Shown here: piece after piece, positions 36,545 through 48,748 of the stretch
Position numbering within the stretch: position 1 is the first letter of the stretch
How the letters are laid out: the number at the start of each line of letters is the position of its first letter
Assembly (NCBI RefSeq): GCF_023073355.1
Contig: NZ_JADPJI010000005.1
Location: 1,240,001 to 1,304,000, forward strand
Reading direction: 5' to 3'
DNA length: 64,000 bases
Source: Bradyrhizobium sp. 199
Lineage (GTDB): Bacteria; Pseudomonadota; Alphaproteobacteria; Rhizobiales; Xanthobacteraceae
The notes under the pieces: generated by a model
What the model was told of the DNA's origin: nothing
Seen by the model: only the letters and a program-made list of their open reading frames with translations
The model's database searches: none
Made by a program: the position numbers and the translations under genes

Positions 36545-39265
36545 CTAACCTGCCTCGCGGCGGCGGCTCTCGCCGCCTTCACGCAGGGCGAGATGGCTGC
36601 GATGCAGCGCGAACAGCTCCAGTACCTTATCGGCGGGCTTGGCGGCGCTGAAAAGATAGCCCTGCATCTCGGAACAGCCGAGCGCGCGCAACAGGCGCTG
36701 CTGCTCCTCGGTCTCGACGCCCTCGGCCGTGGTGGTCATCCGGCGCGCGGTCGCCAGATTGACGACGGCCTGGACGATGCTGGCGGAGCCGTCGGGACCG
36801 GCGATGTCCTCGACGAAACAGCGGTCGATCTTGATCTTGTCGAACGGGAAGCGGTGCAGATAGCTGAGTGAGGAGTAGCCGGTGCCGAAATCGTCGAGCG
36901 CGATGCGCACGCCGATGGCCCGGAGCTGGTGCAGGATCGTAAGCGCAACATCGTCGTCGCGGATCAGCACCGCCTCGGTGATCTCGAGCTCCAGCCGGCT
37001 CGCAGGCAGATTCGAAGCGGCGAGCGCCGCCATGATTTTCAGCGCCAGCGTGCCGCTCTTGAATTGCACCGGCGAGACGTTGACGGCGAGGCGGATGTCA
37101 TCGGGCCAGTTCGCAGCATCCCGGCAGGCGGTCGCCAGCACCCATTCGCCGATCTCGTTGATCAGTCCGGTATCTTCGGCGATTGGGATGAATTCCGCCG
37201 GCGAGACCATGCCGCGCTCGGGATGGCGCCAGCGCACCAGCGCCTCGCAGCCGGTGATGCGATCGTCCTTCAGGCCGAGGCAGGGCTGGTAATAGACCTC
37301 GAGGCCGCCGTGAGCGATGGCATGGCGCAGGTCGCTCTCGAGCTGCCGCCGTTCGCGCGCGTTGGCATCCATCTCCGGTTCGAAGAAGCGATAGGTGTGG
37401 CGTCCGGCGGACTTGGCGGCGTACATCGCCATGTCCGCGTTCTTGAGGATCTGGTCGAGCGCGGTGCCGTGTTCAGGTGCGAGCGCAATGCCGATGCTGG
37501 CATCGGTGTTGAGATGATGGCCCAGGCAGTCGAACGGCGCGCGGATAGATTCGAAGATCCGTGCGACGAGCTCATTGACCTGATCCAGCGATGTCACCGC
37601 GCTCTGGACGATGGCGAATTCGTCGCCGCCCAGCCGCGCCACGAAATCCGCCGGGCCCGCACAGCGACGCAGGCTTGCGGCAACCGATTTCAACAGCTCG
37701 TCGCCGACCAGATGGCCCAGCGCGTCGTTGACGCCCTTGAACTCGTCAATATCGATGTAATGCACCGCGATCTCTTCGCCGTTGCCGACAGCGGCGAGCT
37801 CCTCGCGCAGGTGCTCGTGGAACATGGTGCGGTTGGGCAGATCGGTCAGCGCGTCGTAATGGGCAAGGTGGGTGATGCGCTCCTCGATGCGACGGCGTTC
37901 GGTGATATCCTCATGGGTTGCCACCCAGCCGCCGTCCGCGAGCGGTTCGTTGAGGATGTGGATCGAGCGGCCGTCGGAGGTTTCGACCACCATCGAGTTG
38001 CGGGCATGGATGTCCTTCAGCACGCGCGCGACATAATCGTCCACGTCGCCGGCGAACGAGCCGGTCACCTTGCGATGGGCGATGATGTCATGGAAACTGC
38101 AGCCGGGCTTCACGATTTCGGCCGACAAACCGTACATTTCGATGTAGCGCTGATTGCAGACCACCAGCCGCCGCTCCGCGTCGAACAGCAACAGGCCCTG
38201 CGTCATGTTGTTGACGGCGCGGTCGAGCCGCTGCTTTTCCAGCGTCAAGCGTTCCCGCGACAGGCGGTGCTGCTCCAGCAGCTTGCGCACGACCGCGATC
38301 AGCACGCCTGCGATGGCGAGCGCGGAAGAGGCGGCGACCGAGATCAGGATGCCGATCTGCTCGCGCCAGTCCGTGAGTGCAGCCGCGCGCGTCGTGGTGG
38401 CCATCATCAGGATCGGGAAGTGGGGCAGGGCGCGCGAGGAAATCAGCCGGTCGTCGCCGTCGACCGGACTTACGAAACGGCCGGCGAAGTGGTCGAGGCC
38501 AAACACCCTCTGGTGCGCAAACGAACCATTTTTGAAGTTCCGCCCCATCAATGCGCTGGAATTCGGATACCGGGCGAGTAGCGTGCCGTCGCGGTGCAGC
38601 ATCGAGATCGTCGCGTCTTCGCCGAGCGCGACCGAGGCGAAGAATTTCTCGAAATTGGCGGGCTCGATGCCGCGTCCAACGACACCCAGGAACTCGCCGG
38701 TGGGCCCGACGACCTTGCGCACGATCAGAACGGTCCAGGCACCGGAGATGCGACTGTGCAGGGGCTCGATCAGGACGTCCGGTGAATAGGGATCGTATTT
38801 GAAGGTGCGGAAATAGCTGCGATCGGCGACGTTCACTTTCGGAGCAGGCCATGCCGTCGAGGAATTGATCAGATTGCCTTCGGCGTCGATGATGTTGACG
38901 CCGCCGATGTAGGGCAGCGCCTCGATCTTCGAGCGCAACATCCCGTGGACGTCCTGGCCCGAGAGGCGCTTGCGATAGTCGACCGCATTGTTGATCCCGG
39001 TCGTGCGGACGTGGTCGACGAAATCCTTCTGGATGACCGCGAAATCCTGCAATTGCTGATCGAAATGATGGGCGAGTAGCAGCACCGTGTTGTCCAGCTC
39101 GCGGCTGGAGTTGCGCAGCGCCCGCTCGCGGAAATTCTGTGCCATCAGGACCGAGCCGATGGCAATTGCCGCGATCAGCAGCGCGCCGCCCACCACCAGC
39201 CAGCGGATCGGTCCGCCGCGCACGAAGGCCTGGTTAAAGAGGCGATTGCCAAATCTCGTCATCAT
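36545..39265 (-). CDS. Cache-PAS-GGDEF-EAL cyclic-di-GMP enzyme
   Basis: The 906-aa inner-membrane protein has a first membrane helix (residues 21-43, IRWLVVGGALLIAAIAIGSVL), a large periplasmic Cache-type sensor to about residue 300, a second membrane helix (ISVAASSALAIAGVLIAVV), a PAS domain (MTQGLLLFDAERRLVVCNQRYIEMYG), then GGDEF and EAL. GGDEF is intact (ARLGGDEFAIVQ), so it could make c-di-GMP. The EAL domain keeps EALVRWRHP, ELEITEAVL, DDFGTGYSS and KIDRCFVEDI, so it could also degrade it. Which activity dominates is not readable. Transcribed toward ctpA, divergent from the Flp pilin. Confidence 0.92.
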   Translation of the reverse strand: MMTRFGNRLFNQAFVRGGPIRWLVVGGALLIAAIAIGSVLMAQNFRERALRNSSRELDNTVLLLAHHFDQQLQDFAVIQKDFVDHVRTTGINNAVDYRKRLSGQDVHGMLRSKIEALPYIGGVNIIDAEGNLINSSTAWPAPKVNVADRSYFRTFKYDPYSPDVLIEPLHSRISGAWTVLIVRKVVGPTGEFLGVVGRGIEPANFEKFFASVALGEDATISMLHRDGTLLARYPNSSALMGRNFKNGSFAHQRVFGLDHFAGRFVSPVDGDDRLISSRALPHFPILMMATTTRAAALTDWREQIGILISVAASSALAIAGVLIAVVRKLLEQHRLSRERLTLEKQRLDRAVNNMTQGLLLFDAERRLVVCNQRYIEMYGLSAEIVKPGCSFHDIIAHRKVTGSFAGDVDDYVARVLKDIHARNSMVVETSDGRSIHILNEPLADGGWVATHEDITERRRIEERITHLAHYDALTDLPNRTMFHEHLREELAAVGNGEEIAVHYIDIDEFKGVNDALGHLVGDELLKSVAASLRRCAGPADFVARLGGDEFAIVQSAVTSLDQVNELVARIFESIRAPFDCLGHHLNTDASIGIALAPEHGTALDQILKNADMAMYAAKSAGRHTYRFFEPEMDANARERRQLESDLRHAIAHGGLEVYYQPCLGLKDDRITGCEALVRWRHPERGMVSPAEFIPIAEDTGLINEIGEWVLATACRDAANWPDDIRLAVNVSPVQFKSGTLALKIMAALAASNLPASRLELEITEAVLIRDDDVALTILHQLRAIGVRIALDDFGTGYSSLSYLHRFPFDKIKIDRCFVEDIAGPDGSASIVQAVVNLATARRMTTTAEGVETEEQQRLLRALGCSEMQGYLFSAAKPADKVLELFALHRSHLALREGGESRRREAG

Positions 39266-39578
39266 GCTGGATCATTGCCGTGCACACGTCAGGGTCAATT
39301 CTTGGCCCCGGAAACATCCGTTGGTTTACGGGAACGGGGTGGAGGCGAAGTTAGGAAGCGCGGTTAATGTGATGTGAACGGCCGCGCGCAAAAGCAATCG
39401 ATGTGCCGGACGCAACGCCGTGCAGGAATTGCCGCGGGCTGCCCCGATGCCGGTCAATTTCTGCCGGCCCCGCCGTGATCAACCAGAGCTTAACCATCTA
39501 ACATGTTGGCGGCCCTCGAAAGCGCATTGGCACGTGATTTGCGAACACATCTGCCAACACCCAGAGGAGGACACGGTC
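39266..39578. other. Divergent promoter region of GGDEF-EAL gene and Flp pilin
   Basis: This 313-bp gap lies between two genes read outward and must carry both promoters. No coding frame was supported. A ribosome site CCCAGAGGAGG precedes the Flp ATG. Confidence 0.6.
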
Positions 39579-39743
39579 ATGACCAACATTCTGAAGAGTT
39601 TCATCGCCGACGAGCGTGGTGCGACCGCGATCGAATACGGCCTGATCGCCGCCGGGATCGCGCTTGCGATCATTACCGTCGTGAACGGCATGGGCAGCAG
39701 GCTCAGCACGAAATTCGCGTCGATCAGCACGTCGCTGAAGTAA
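39579..39743 (+). CDS. Flp/Fap-type pilin
   Basis: The 54-aa product MTNILKSFIADERGATAIEY then GLIAAGIALAIITVVNGMGS is a classic Flp pilin: a short leader with G-A-T-A-I-E-Y-G-L around the prepilin cleavage site, then one hydrophobic helix. CpaA/TadV-type peptidase would cleave near Gly14. It has a strong ribosome site and its own promoter region. No other pilus genes adjoin it; the TadG-like gene is 25 kb away. It stops 3 bp from the convergent moaC stop. Confidence 0.9.
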   Translation: MTNILKSFIADERGATAIEYGLIAAGIALAIITVVNGMGSRLSTKFASISTSLK

Positions 39744-39746
39744 CGA

Positions 39747-40259
39747 TCAGGCGCGATAATGGCCGGACTTGCCGCCGAGCTTCTCGACGAGGTGGATGCC
39801 TTCGATGCGCACGCCGCGCTCGACCGCTTTGATCATGTCGTAGATTGTGAGGCAGGCGACCGACACGGCGGTGAGGGCCTCCATCTCGACGCCGGTCGGG
39901 CCCGTCACCTTCACGCTGGCGCGAACGAGGCAGCCCGGCAATTTCATGTCAGGCTCGATGTCGAGCGTCACCTTCGACAGCGCGAGCGGATGGCAGAGCG
40001 GGATCAGCTCCGAGGTGCGTTTGGCGGCCATGATGCCGGCGATGCGGGCGGTGCCGAGCACGTCGCCCTTCTTGGCGTTGCCTGACACGATCAGGTCGAG
40101 CGTCGCCCTGGTCATGACCACGCGGCCTTCCGCGACCGCCAGCCGCTCGGTTGCCGGCTTGTCGGACACGTCGACCATTCGCGCCTCGCCCGAGGCACCG
40201 ATATGGGTGAGGGCGGGGCCGGCCTTGGTCGGTTTGGTCTTCGCGGGCTTGCGCGCCAT
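39747..40259 (-). CDS. moaC: Cyclic pyranopterin monophosphate synthase accessory protein MoaC
   Basis: MoaC converts the MoaA product to cyclic pyranopterin monophosphate, the first committed step of molybdenum cofactor synthesis. The 170-aa protein shows [20 protein letters not shown], the catalytic [15 protein letters not shown] and [26 protein letters not shown] 40259 lies 1 bp after the trpC stop, and the frame continuing to 40328 is shadow sequence. It belongs to the trpD-trpC-moaC cluster. Confidence 0.94.
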   Translation of the reverse strand: MARKPAKTKPTKAGPALTHIGASGEARMVDVSDKPATERLAVAEGRVVMTRATLDLIVSGNAKKGDVLGTARIAGIMAAKRTSELIPLCHPLALSKVTLDIEPDMKLPGCLVRASVKVTGPTGVEMEALTAVSVACLTIYDMIKAVERGVRIEGIHLVEKLGGKSGHYRA

Positions 40260-40260
40260 G

Positions 40261-41082
40261 TCAGCGCGTGCCCATCGCGCGCGGCGCAATCTCACGCGCG
40301 AGCAGGGTGCGCGTCGCCGCGCTGACATCGGCCTGTCGCATCAGGCTTTCTCCGACAAGGAAGGTCGACGTGCCGACGCGCTCGAGCCGGGCGAGATCGG
40401 CCGGCGTGAAGATGCCGCTCTCGCCGACCATCAGCCGGTCCCCCGGGATCAGCGGCGCCAGCGCTTCGCTGGTGGCGAGCGAGGTTTCGAAGGTGCGAAG
40501 ATTGCGGTTGTTGACCCCGATCATCGGCGAACGAAGTTTCAGCGCCCGGTCGAGCTCGGCGCGGTCGTGGATCTCGATCAGCACGTCCATGCCGTAGGCC
40601 GTCGCGGCGTCTTCGAGGTCCCGGGCGGCGGCATCGTCGAGCGCCGCCATGATGATCAGGATGCAATCGGCGCCATGCGCACGGGCCTCGACCACTTGAT
40701 AGGTGTCGAACATGAAATCCTTGCGTAGCACCGGCAATGACGTCGCCGCACGCGCCGCCACCATGAAGTCGAGATGGCCCTGGAACGAGGGCGTATCTGT
40801 CAGCACCGACAGACAGGCCGCGCCGCCGGCTTCATAGGCCTTGGCAAGCTGGGGCGGATCGAAATCGGCGCGGATCAGCCCTTTCGACGGCGAGGCTTTC
40901 TTCACCTCCGCGATCAGCGCGTAATCGCCATTGGCGTGCTTGGCCTTGATCGCGCGCACGAAGCCGCGCGGCGCGGCTTGCGCTTTGGCCTTTGCCTCGA
41001 CGGAAGACAGCGGCTGCGCGCGCTTGGCCGCGGCGATCTCCTCACGCTTGTAGGTTTCGATCTTGGTCAGGATATCCGACAT
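40261..41082 (-). CDS. trpC: Indole-3-glycerol phosphate synthase
   Basis: TrpC closes the indole ring from CdRP, the fourth step of tryptophan synthesis. The 273-aa TIM barrel has [20 protein letters not shown] near residue 58, [33 protein letters not shown] and [19 protein letters not shown]. It begins 8 bp after trpD and is followed by moaC, a conserved arrangement in Rhizobiales. Confidence 0.95.
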   Translation of the reverse strand: MSDILTKIETYKREEIAAAKRAQPLSSVEAKAKAQAAPRGFVRAIKAKHANGDYALIAEVKKASPSKGLIRADFDPPQLAKAYEAGGAACLSVLTDTPSFQGHLDFMVAARAATSLPVLRKDFMFDTYQVVEARAHGADCILIIMAALDDAAARDLEDAATAYGMDVLIEIHDRAELDRALKLRSPMIGVNNRNLRTFETSLATSEALAPLIPGDRLMVGESGIFTPADLARLERVGTSTFLVGESLMRQADVSAATRTLLAREIAPRAMGTR

Positions 41083-41090
41083 GGGGACGC

Positions 41091-42104
41091 TCAGCCGTTC
41101 GAGACCGCGATCAGGTGCTTCAGCCGCGCGTTTGCCGCGCCGCTGTCGATCGCCTTGGTGCCGATAGCGACGCCCTCCTTGAGGTCCTTGGCGCGGCCGG
41201 CCACGACCAGCGCGGCGGCGGCGTTCATCAGGGCGACGTCGCGGTAGGGGCTTGGGTTGCCATCGAGCACACTTTGCAGGGCGACCGCATTGGCATCGGC
41301 GTCACCGCCCTTCAGCGCGCCGGGCTCGCAGCGCGGCAGGCCGGCGTCCTCGGGCGTCACCTCGAAATTCCGGATCTCGCCGTTGTGGAGCGCGGAGACG
41401 AAGGTCGGGCCGGTGAGGGTGATCTCGTCGAGACCGTCGGAGCCGTGCACCACCCAGGCGGATTGGGACCCGAGATTCTTCAGCACCTGCGCCAGCGGCT
41501 GCACCCATTGCCTGGAGAACACGCCGACCATCTGGCGCTTGACACCGGCAGGATTCGACAAGGGACCGAGCAGATTGAAGATCGTGCGTGTCGCCAGTTC
41601 GACCCGGGTTGGGCCGACGTTCTTCATGGCGGGATGGTGGGCGGGGGCGAACATGAAGCCGATGCCGCATTCGCGCACGCAGTGTCCGACCTGCTCGGGC
41701 CTGAGGTCGATCTTCACCCCGAGCGAGGCCAGCACGTCGGCCGCTCCCGAGCGCGACGACAGCGCGCGGTTGCCATGCTTGGCCACCGGCACGCCGGCGC
41801 CCGCAACAATGAACGAGGCACAGGTCGAAACGTTGACGGAGCCGGAGCCGTCGCCGCCGGTGCCGACGATATCGACGGCCTCAGACGGCGCCGTCACGGT
41901 CAGCATCTTGGAACGCATCGCCGTAACCGCGCCCGTGATCTCGTCCACCGTTTCGCCGCGCACCCGCAGGGCCATCAACAGGCCGCCCATCTGCGAGGGC
42001 GTGGCCTCGCCGGACATCATGGCGTCGAAGGCGGAAGCGGCTTCGTCACGCGACAGGCTGGCGCCGGTCGCCACTTTTCCAATGATCGATTTCAGGTCGT
42101 CCAT
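41091..42104 (-). CDS. trpD: Anthranilate phosphoribosyltransferase
   Basis: TrpD joins anthranilate to PRPP, the second step of tryptophan synthesis. The 337-aa product shows the PRPP loop [61 protein letters not shown] and [11 protein letters not shown] in the family order. It stops 8 bp before trpC, in the trpD-trpC-moaC unit, 14 bp downstream of ppiD. Confidence 0.95.
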   Translation of the reverse strand: MDDLKSIIGKVATGASLSRDEAASAFDAMMSGEATPSQMGGLLMALRVRGETVDEITGAVTAMRSKMLTVTAPSEAVDIVGTGGDGSGSVNVSTCASFIVAGAGVPVAKHGNRALSSRSGAADVLASLGVKIDLRPEQVGHCVRECGIGFMFAPAHHPAMKNVGPTRVELATRTIFNLLGPLSNPAGVKRQMVGVFSRQWVQPLAQVLKNLGSQSAWVVHGSDGLDEITLTGPTFVSALHNGEIRNFEVTPEDAGLPRCEPGALKGGDADANAVALQSVLDGNPSPYRDVALMNAAAALVVAGRAKDLKEGVAIGTKAIDSGAANARLKHLIAVSNG

Positions 42105-42118
42105 CGCGTGCTTTCAAC

Positions 42119-44017
42119 TCACTGGTTCGCGCCGGTCACCTGCGCGAAGGCGGCCTGATTAATGGTGGTCCCGATGTCGGTTTCAAGCTTGTTGACGTAG
42201 GAAGCGATCTGCTCCTCGGTCTGGGCGCGGTCGAGGCTCTCCTTCAGCTTCTTGATCGCGTCGGAGGCGGCGTCGACCGCGGGATCGATGATGTCGGTGA
42301 CGCGGAAGACCACGACTTCGCTGCCACCGCTGACTGCCGCCTGTCCGACGCCGTCCTTTGCGGTGCGGAAGGCAGCCGACACTATTGCTGCAGGAACGCC
42401 GGCGGGCGAGTCATCACGCTTGATGCCGGCCGCGGTCTCTACCTTGGCGCCGAGCGCTGAGGCTTCATCGGCGAGCTTGCCGCCCGTTTCGAGCTTCTGC
42501 ACCATCTCGGTCGCCTTGGCCTTGAGCTTGGCCGCGATCTGATCCTGGCGCCAGCGCGCTTCGACCTGGTCGCGGACCTCGTCGAGATTGCGGTCGCGCG
42601 AGGGCGTGATGGCCAGCACGTCGTACCAGACATAGCCGCCCTTGAACGAGATCGAGTCGTTGTCGACGCCGACATCGGTGTTGAAGGCCTGCGACACCAC
42701 GTCGAGGCCTTGCGGAATGTTGGCGATCGGCTGGCCGTTCGGGGCGCGGCCGGAGCGGTCGACGGCGTCGATGGTCACGGCGGTGAGGCCGAGCTTCTGC
42801 GCCGCGTCGATCACACTGGAGCCGCCGCCGCGTTCGTCTTCCATCTTGTCGCGGAGATCGGCGACCTTGAGGCGCGCGCGCTCGGTGGCGATCTCGCGCT
42901 TGATGTCGCCGGCAAGGCTGGCGTAGTCCGCCTCTTTGCCCGGCTCGATCTTGTCGACCTTGACGATCGCGACGCCGAGCCCGCCCTGGATCGGCTGGCT
43001 GATCTCGCCGGCAGGAAGCGCGAAGGCGGCGTCGCCGACTGCGGCAGTGAGCGAAGACTTGGTCACGAGTCCGAGGTCGACGTCGGAGGCGCTCAGCCCG
43101 CGCTCCTTGCCGAGGTCCTCAAACGACATTCCCCCGACGAGGCGCTCGCGTGCGGCCTGCGCGTCGGCGAGGTTCGGAAACACCAATTGCTGGATCTGGC
43201 GCTTCTCCGGCGTGCCGAGCCGGTCCTTGCGCAGCTCGAAAGCCTTCTTGGCGTCCTCGTCGGAGACCTCGCTCCATTTGCCGATCTCTTCCGGCGAGAC
43301 CACGACGAAGGCGATCTTGCGATATTCGGGCGCTCGGAACTGGACTTTATGATCCTCGAAATAGGCGGCGAGCGTCTCGGGCGAGGGCGCGTCGATGGTG
43401 CCTGCCTGGGCAGCGTCGAGCTTGACGAACTCGATGGCGCGCTGCTCGTTCTGGAAGCGCGTCAGCACGTCGAGCATTGTCTTCGGCGGTTCGAGGCCGG
43501 CGCCGATCGTGCCGGTGAGCTGCCGCCGCAGCGACACCTTGCGCTGTTCGGCGACGTAACGCTGCTCGGTATAGCCGAAATTGCGGATCACGGCCTGGAA
43601 GCGGTTCGCATCGAAATTGCCGCCGACGCCCTTGAAGTTGGGATCGTTCATGATGACCTGGCGGATCTGCTCGTCGGACTGACCGAGCCCGAGCCGGCGG
43701 GCCTCCTCGTCGAGGGCGGCTTCGGCGATTGTCTGCTGGAGGACCTGGCGGTCGAGGCCGAAGGCACGCGCCTGATCCGGCGTGAGCGGACGGCCGAACT
43801 GGCGGCTGATCTGTTGCAGGCGGTCGGTATAGATCTGGCGGAACTCATTCAGCGAGATCTCGGTGCTGCCGATCTTGGCCACCGTGGACTGCCCGAATCC
43901 CTTGAAGATGTCGGCGATGCCCCAAATGCCGAAACTGACGATCAATACGCCCATCACCACGGCCATAATGGTCTTGCCGAGCCAGTTTGATGAGGCCTTG
44001 CGCATTCCTCGAAGCAT
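42119..44017 (-). CDS. ppiD: SurA N-terminal / PpiD-type peptidyl-prolyl isomerase
   Basis: PpiD is an inner-membrane-anchored periplasmic chaperone that helps outer-membrane proteins leave the Sec translocon. From ATG 44017 it is 632 aa, with a cytoplasmic tail MLRGMRKASSNWLGK, one membrane helix (TIMAVVMGVLIVSFGIWGIADI), a SurA-N domain with FGLDRQVLQQTIAEAALDEEARRLGL, and a parvulin domain at about 255-360 (KRQIQQLVFPNLADAQAARERLVGG, FALPAGEISQPIQGGLGVAIVKV). A TTG at 44026 and ATG 44005 are alternative starts. It is upstream of trpD, divergent from tpiA. Confidence 0.9.
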   Translation of the reverse strand: MLRGMRKASSNWLGKTIMAVVMGVLIVSFGIWGIADIFKGFGQSTVAKIGSTEISLNEFRQIYTDRLQQISRQFGRPLTPDQARAFGLDRQVLQQTIAEAALDEEARRLGLGQSDEQIRQVIMNDPNFKGVGGNFDANRFQAVIRNFGYTEQRYVAEQRKVSLRRQLTGTIGAGLEPPKTMLDVLTRFQNEQRAIEFVKLDAAQAGTIDAPSPETLAAYFEDHKVQFRAPEYRKIAFVVVSPEEIGKWSEVSDEDAKKAFELRKDRLGTPEKRQIQQLVFPNLADAQAARERLVGGMSFEDLGKERGLSASDVDLGLVTKSSLTAAVGDAAFALPAGEISQPIQGGLGVAIVKVDKIEPGKEADYASLAGDIKREIATERARLKVADLRDKMEDERGGGSSVIDAAQKLGLTAVTIDAVDRSGRAPNGQPIANIPQGLDVVSQAFNTDVGVDNDSISFKGGYVWYDVLAITPSRDRNLDEVRDQVEARWRQDQIAAKLKAKATEMVQKLETGGKLADEASALGAKVETAAGIKRDDSPAGVPAAIVSAAFRTAKDGVGQAAVSGGSEVVVFRVTDIIDPAVDAASDAIKKLKESLDRAQTEEQIASYVNKLETDIGTTINQAAFAQVTGANQ

Positions 44018-44295
44018 TTGGTCCAACTTGTTTGAGCAGGAGGGGAACGGGAGCGCGTCTTAATGCAGATTCAGCAAAAGCGCCTCACCAAATTGATCAA
44101 TCATCATAAAGTGGTGGCTTTCCCCCCGCAACCTCGGGTCAATCGACGGATCGAGGCTGCGATTAAAGGCCCTAGTAGCGTATTCCAGCGAGCTGGACCC
44201 GGTTCGCGTCAAGAAAACGCGTCAAAACAAGAATCTGGAACTGCCGCAGCAGCTCTGCTAGCGCATGCACAAACCTCATTTTCCTGGAAATTGAC

Positions 44296-45051
44296 ATGAC
44301 CGACGCCATCCGCCCCCTGATCGCCGGCAATTGGAAAATGAACGGCCTGAAAGCCCAGACTGCCGAGTTCGACGCCATGCTCAACGGTGCGGCAGACGTG
44401 GCTGGCAAGGCCGATCTGCTGGTCTGCCCGCCCGCAACCCTGATTGCCGCCTTCGCTGAGAAGGCGCGTGGCAAGACGGTCGCGGTGGGCGCGCAGGACT
44501 GCCACGCAAAGGCCTCCGGCGCCCATACCGGTGATATCGCGGCCGAAATGCTGGTGGATGCGGGGGCGATCGCGGTCATCGTCGGCCATTCCGAGCGTCG
44601 CGCCGATCACGGCGAGGGCGATGCCCTGATCCGTCAGAAGGCTGAAGCCGCCTGGCGGGCCGGCGCGACGGCGATCGTCTGCGTCGGCGAGACGCAAGCC
44701 CAGCGCGACGCCGGTCAGACCCTGGACATCCTGCGCGGGCAGCTCGCCGGCTCGCTGCCGGATGGCTCGACCGCCGCGAATCTCGTCGTTGCCTATGAAC
44801 CGGTCTGGGCGATTGGCACCGGCTTGACCCCCACAGCCCGGGATGTCGAACAGATTCATGGGTTTATCCGGGAACTCCTGACCTCGAAGTTCAAGGCCGA
44901 CGGTGCCAAAATGCGCATCCTCTACGGCGGCTCGGTCAAGCCCTCGAACGCGGCCGAGCTGATGGCGGTCAAGAACGTCAACGGCGCGCTGGTCGGCGGC
45001 GCCAGCCTGAAGGCGGCCGATTTCCTTGCGATCGCGAAGGGCTGTCCCTAA
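44296..45051 (+). CDS. tpiA: Triosephosphate isomerase
   Basis: TpiA interconverts DHAP and glyceraldehyde 3-phosphate. The 251-aa TIM barrel has the substrate Lys in AGNWKMNG (residues 10-17), the catalytic His in VIVGHSERR, Glu in [12 protein letters not shown], and the phosphate loop [12 protein letters not shown] with ALVGGASL at the end. ppiD is divergent 278 bp away; secG follows on the same strand. Confidence 0.96.
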   Translation: MTDAIRPLIAGNWKMNGLKAQTAEFDAMLNGAADVAGKADLLVCPPATLIAAFAEKARGKTVAVGAQDCHAKASGAHTGDIAAEMLVDAGAIAVIVGHSERRADHGEGDALIRQKAEAAWRAGATAIVCVGETQAQRDAGQTLDILRGQLAGSLPDGSTAANLVVAYEPVWAIGTGLTPTARDVEQIHGFIRELLTSKFKADGAKMRILYGGSVKPSNAAELMAVKNVNGALVGGASLKAADFLAIAKGCP

Positions 45052-45076
45052 CTCATTCAAACCGTTTCTCCGGACC

Positions 45077-45107
45077 CGATCGGGGGTGGCAATACCCCCT
45101 CCGATCG
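45077..45107. terminator. Hairpin after tpiA, weak terminator candidate
   Basis: CGATCGGGGGT (45077-45087) and ACCCCCTCCGATCG (45094-45107) pair with a bulge across a 6-base loop, 25 bp after tpiA. No T-run follows (TGTAACACC), so intrinsic termination is uncertain; it may be an attenuator or a stabilising hairpin before secG. Confidence 0.4.
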
Positions 45108-45190
45108 TGTAACACCGCGCAACTTCAGGAAAACCCGCGAAGCGCGATCGGCCGCCGTCAGGCGCCGTCCGCTTGTGACGGAAGGGCACT

Positions 45191-45577
45191 ATGCAGACTG
45201 TTGTCATCGTCATCCACCTCATGATCGTCGCCGTTATGATCGGCGCCGTCCTGCTCCAGAAGTCGGAAGGCGGCGGCCTCGGCATGGGCGGGGGCGCGGG
45301 CTTCATGTCGAGCCGCGGCACCGCGAACCTTTTGACGCGGACCACCGGGATTTTGGCCGCGGGCTTCTTCCTCACCAGCATGTTCTTGTCCTGGCACGCG
45401 GGTTACAGCCGTGCGCCGTCCTCGATCATTGGCACGCCGGCCTCGCAGACCCAGCCGGGCGGCGGATCGCCGATCGCGCCGCCGACCTCGGGCGGTATCC
45501 TGGATTCGCTGAAGAAGGCGGACGAGCAGCAGCAGGCCCCGGCCCCGAGCGGCCCGCAGGTGCCGCGCTCGCAATAA
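45191..45577 (+). CDS. secG: Preprotein translocase subunit SecG
   Basis: SecG is a small inner-membrane part of SecYEG. The 128-aa product has two membrane helices (VVIVIHLMIVAVMIGAVLL and TGILAAGFFLTSMFLSWHAG) separated by QKSEGGGLGMGGGAGFMSSRGTANLLTRTT, the classic SecG loop. The Pro/Gln-rich cytoplasmic tail (ADEQQQAPAPSGPQVPRSQ) is common in Rhizobiales. It is usually followed by pyrG, as here. Confidence 0.93.
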   Translation: MQTVVIVIHLMIVAVMIGAVLLQKSEGGGLGMGGGAGFMSSRGTANLLTRTTGILAAGFFLTSMFLSWHAGYSRAPSSIIGTPASQTQPGGGSPIAPPTSGGILDSLKKADEQQQAPAPSGPQVPRSQ

Positions 45578-45731
45578 CGCAGGGGGGCCATGCAGGGCGG
45601 TTGCTACCGTCCTGCATCAACAATCCCCATCAAGGCACTGTCACCACTCTTAGTTTTGGCTCACCCACAGGCCCGCAGAATCTTTCGGGCGGAATACGAA
45701 TCGCTTTGGCGAATCGAATTCGAGGGATTAG

Positions 45732-47375
<1,644 letters not shown>

Positions 47376-47456
47376 CGCTTTCTCTGCCTTTGACCATCGC
47401 GCGGATTGTTGCGACAACTGCCTGCCGCAAGAACAACAAAGCCGGAGTGAACGTCG

Positions 47457-47783
47457 ATGATCTACGAAATGCGCGTCTATCGCTGTGTGCCTGGCCGCCT
47501 GCCGGCGCTGTTGAAGCGGTTCGAGACCGCCACGCTGAAGATCTGGGAGAAGCACGGTATCAAGCAGGCCGGGTTCTTCACGACGCTGATAGGCGAATCC
47601 AACCAGGAGCTGACCTATTTCCTGGCGTGGGACTCGCTCGCCGAGCGCGAGAAGAAGTGGGGCGCGTTCATGACTGATCCGGACTGGATGAAAGCCCGCG
47701 CCGAGAGCGAGGCCGACGGCCAGATCGTCGGCAACATCGTCAGCCAGATCCTGACGCCGACCGCCTTCTCGGCGGTGAAGTAG
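47457..47783 (+). CDS. NIPSNAP-family protein
   Basis: The 108-aa product [20 protein letters not shown], then [20 protein letters not shown], with [19 protein letters not shown] near residue 60, is the ferredoxin-like NIPSNAP fold (a dimeric alpha/beta barrel). Members are conserved beside pyrG and kdsA in rhizobia, but their biochemical role is unsettled. It starts 81 bp after pyrG. Confidence 0.87.
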   Translation: MIYEMRVYRCVPGRLPALLKRFETATLKIWEKHGIKQAGFFTTLIGESNQELTYFLAWDSLAEREKKWGAFMTDPDWMKARAESEADGQIVGNIVSQILTPTAFSAVK

Positions 47784-47899
47784 CAATCCTTGCCGCAGCG
47801 GGGAACTCTGGCGCAACCCTGATATTCGAACGGCCGGGCCGAAGGGGGTTGATCCGACCCCCGTCGCGGTTATGGTCGCGCCGAAATGAGGGATTTGCC

Positions 47900-48748
47900 T
47901 TGAGCTCTTCGAATTCAGCGGCGCCGGTCGTCGCCATCGGCAAGGTCAAATTCGGCAATGATTTGCCGATCGCGATCATTGCTGGGCCGTGCCAGCTCGA
48001 AAGCCGCCAGCATGCGCTGGAGGTTGCCTCTGCGCTGAAGGAGATCGCGACGCGGCTCAACATCGGCCTCGTCTACAAGACCTCCTTCGACAAGGCCAAC
48101 CGCACCAGCGCATCCGCTGCTCGCGGCCTTGGGCTGGCGCAGTCGCTGCCGATCTTCGCCGAGATCCGCTCCTCGCTCGCCCTGCCTGTCCTGACCGACG
48201 TGCACGAGGCCACGCAGTGCGCCGAGGTCGCGCAGGCCGTGGACATCCTGCAGATCCCGGCGTTTCTTTGCCGGCAGACTGATCTGCTGCTCGCTGCCGC
48301 CGCGACCGGCAAGGTTGTCAATGTCAAGAAGGGCCAATTCCTGGCGCCCTGGGACATGGCGAATGTGGTCACCAAGATCACGAGTGCCGATAATCCCAAC
48401 GTGCTCGTCACCGAGCGCGGGGCGTCCTTCGGCTACAACACGCTGGTCTCCGACATGCGTGCGCTGCCGATCCTGGCGCGCACCACCGGCGCGCCCGTCA
48501 TCTTCGATGCCACCCATTCGGTGCAGCAGCCGGGCGGGAAGGGGACCTCGTCGGGCGGCGAGCGCGAATTCGTGCCGGTGCTGGCCCGCGCGGCCGTTGC
48601 GGTCGGCGTTGCCGGCGTCTTCATCGAGACCCATCCCGATCCTGATCGCGCCCCCTCGGACGGACCCAACATGGTGCCGCTACGCGAGTTCGAGGGACTG
48701 ATCGCCAGGCTGATGGCGTTCGACGCGCTGGCAAAGAATCCGCGCTAA
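47900..48748 (+). CDS. kdsA: 3-deoxy-8-phosphooctulonate synthase (KDO 8-P synthase)
   Basis: KdsA condenses PEP with arabinose 5-phosphate to KDO 8-phosphate, the sugar of the LPS inner core. The 282-aa TIM barrel has [84 protein letters not shown] and [19 protein letters not shown]. The start is probably TTG at 47900 (after GAGGGA), giving the family N-terminus; the upstream frame to 47849 has no good site. It overlaps the next gene as TAATG. It supplies the same surface pathway as the lpx genes. Confidence 0.92.
   Translation: MSSSNSAAPVVAIGKVKFGNDLPIAIIAGPCQLESRQHALEVASALKEIATRLNIGLVYKTSFDKANRTSASAARGLGLAQSLPIFAEIRSSLALPVLTDVHEATQCAEVAQAVDILQIPAFLCRQTDLLLAAAATGKVVNVKKGQFLAPWDMANVVTKITSADNPNVLVTERGASFGYNTLVSDMRALPILARTTGAPVIFDATHSVQQPGGKGTSSGGEREFVPVLARAAVAVGVAGVFIETHPDPDRAPSDGPNMVPLREFEGLIARLMAFDALAKNPR

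Noticed and set aside
36929..38581. 550-aa + strand open frame
   Set aside because: Antisense to the GGDEF-EAL gene, whose motifs are all intact on the minus strand.
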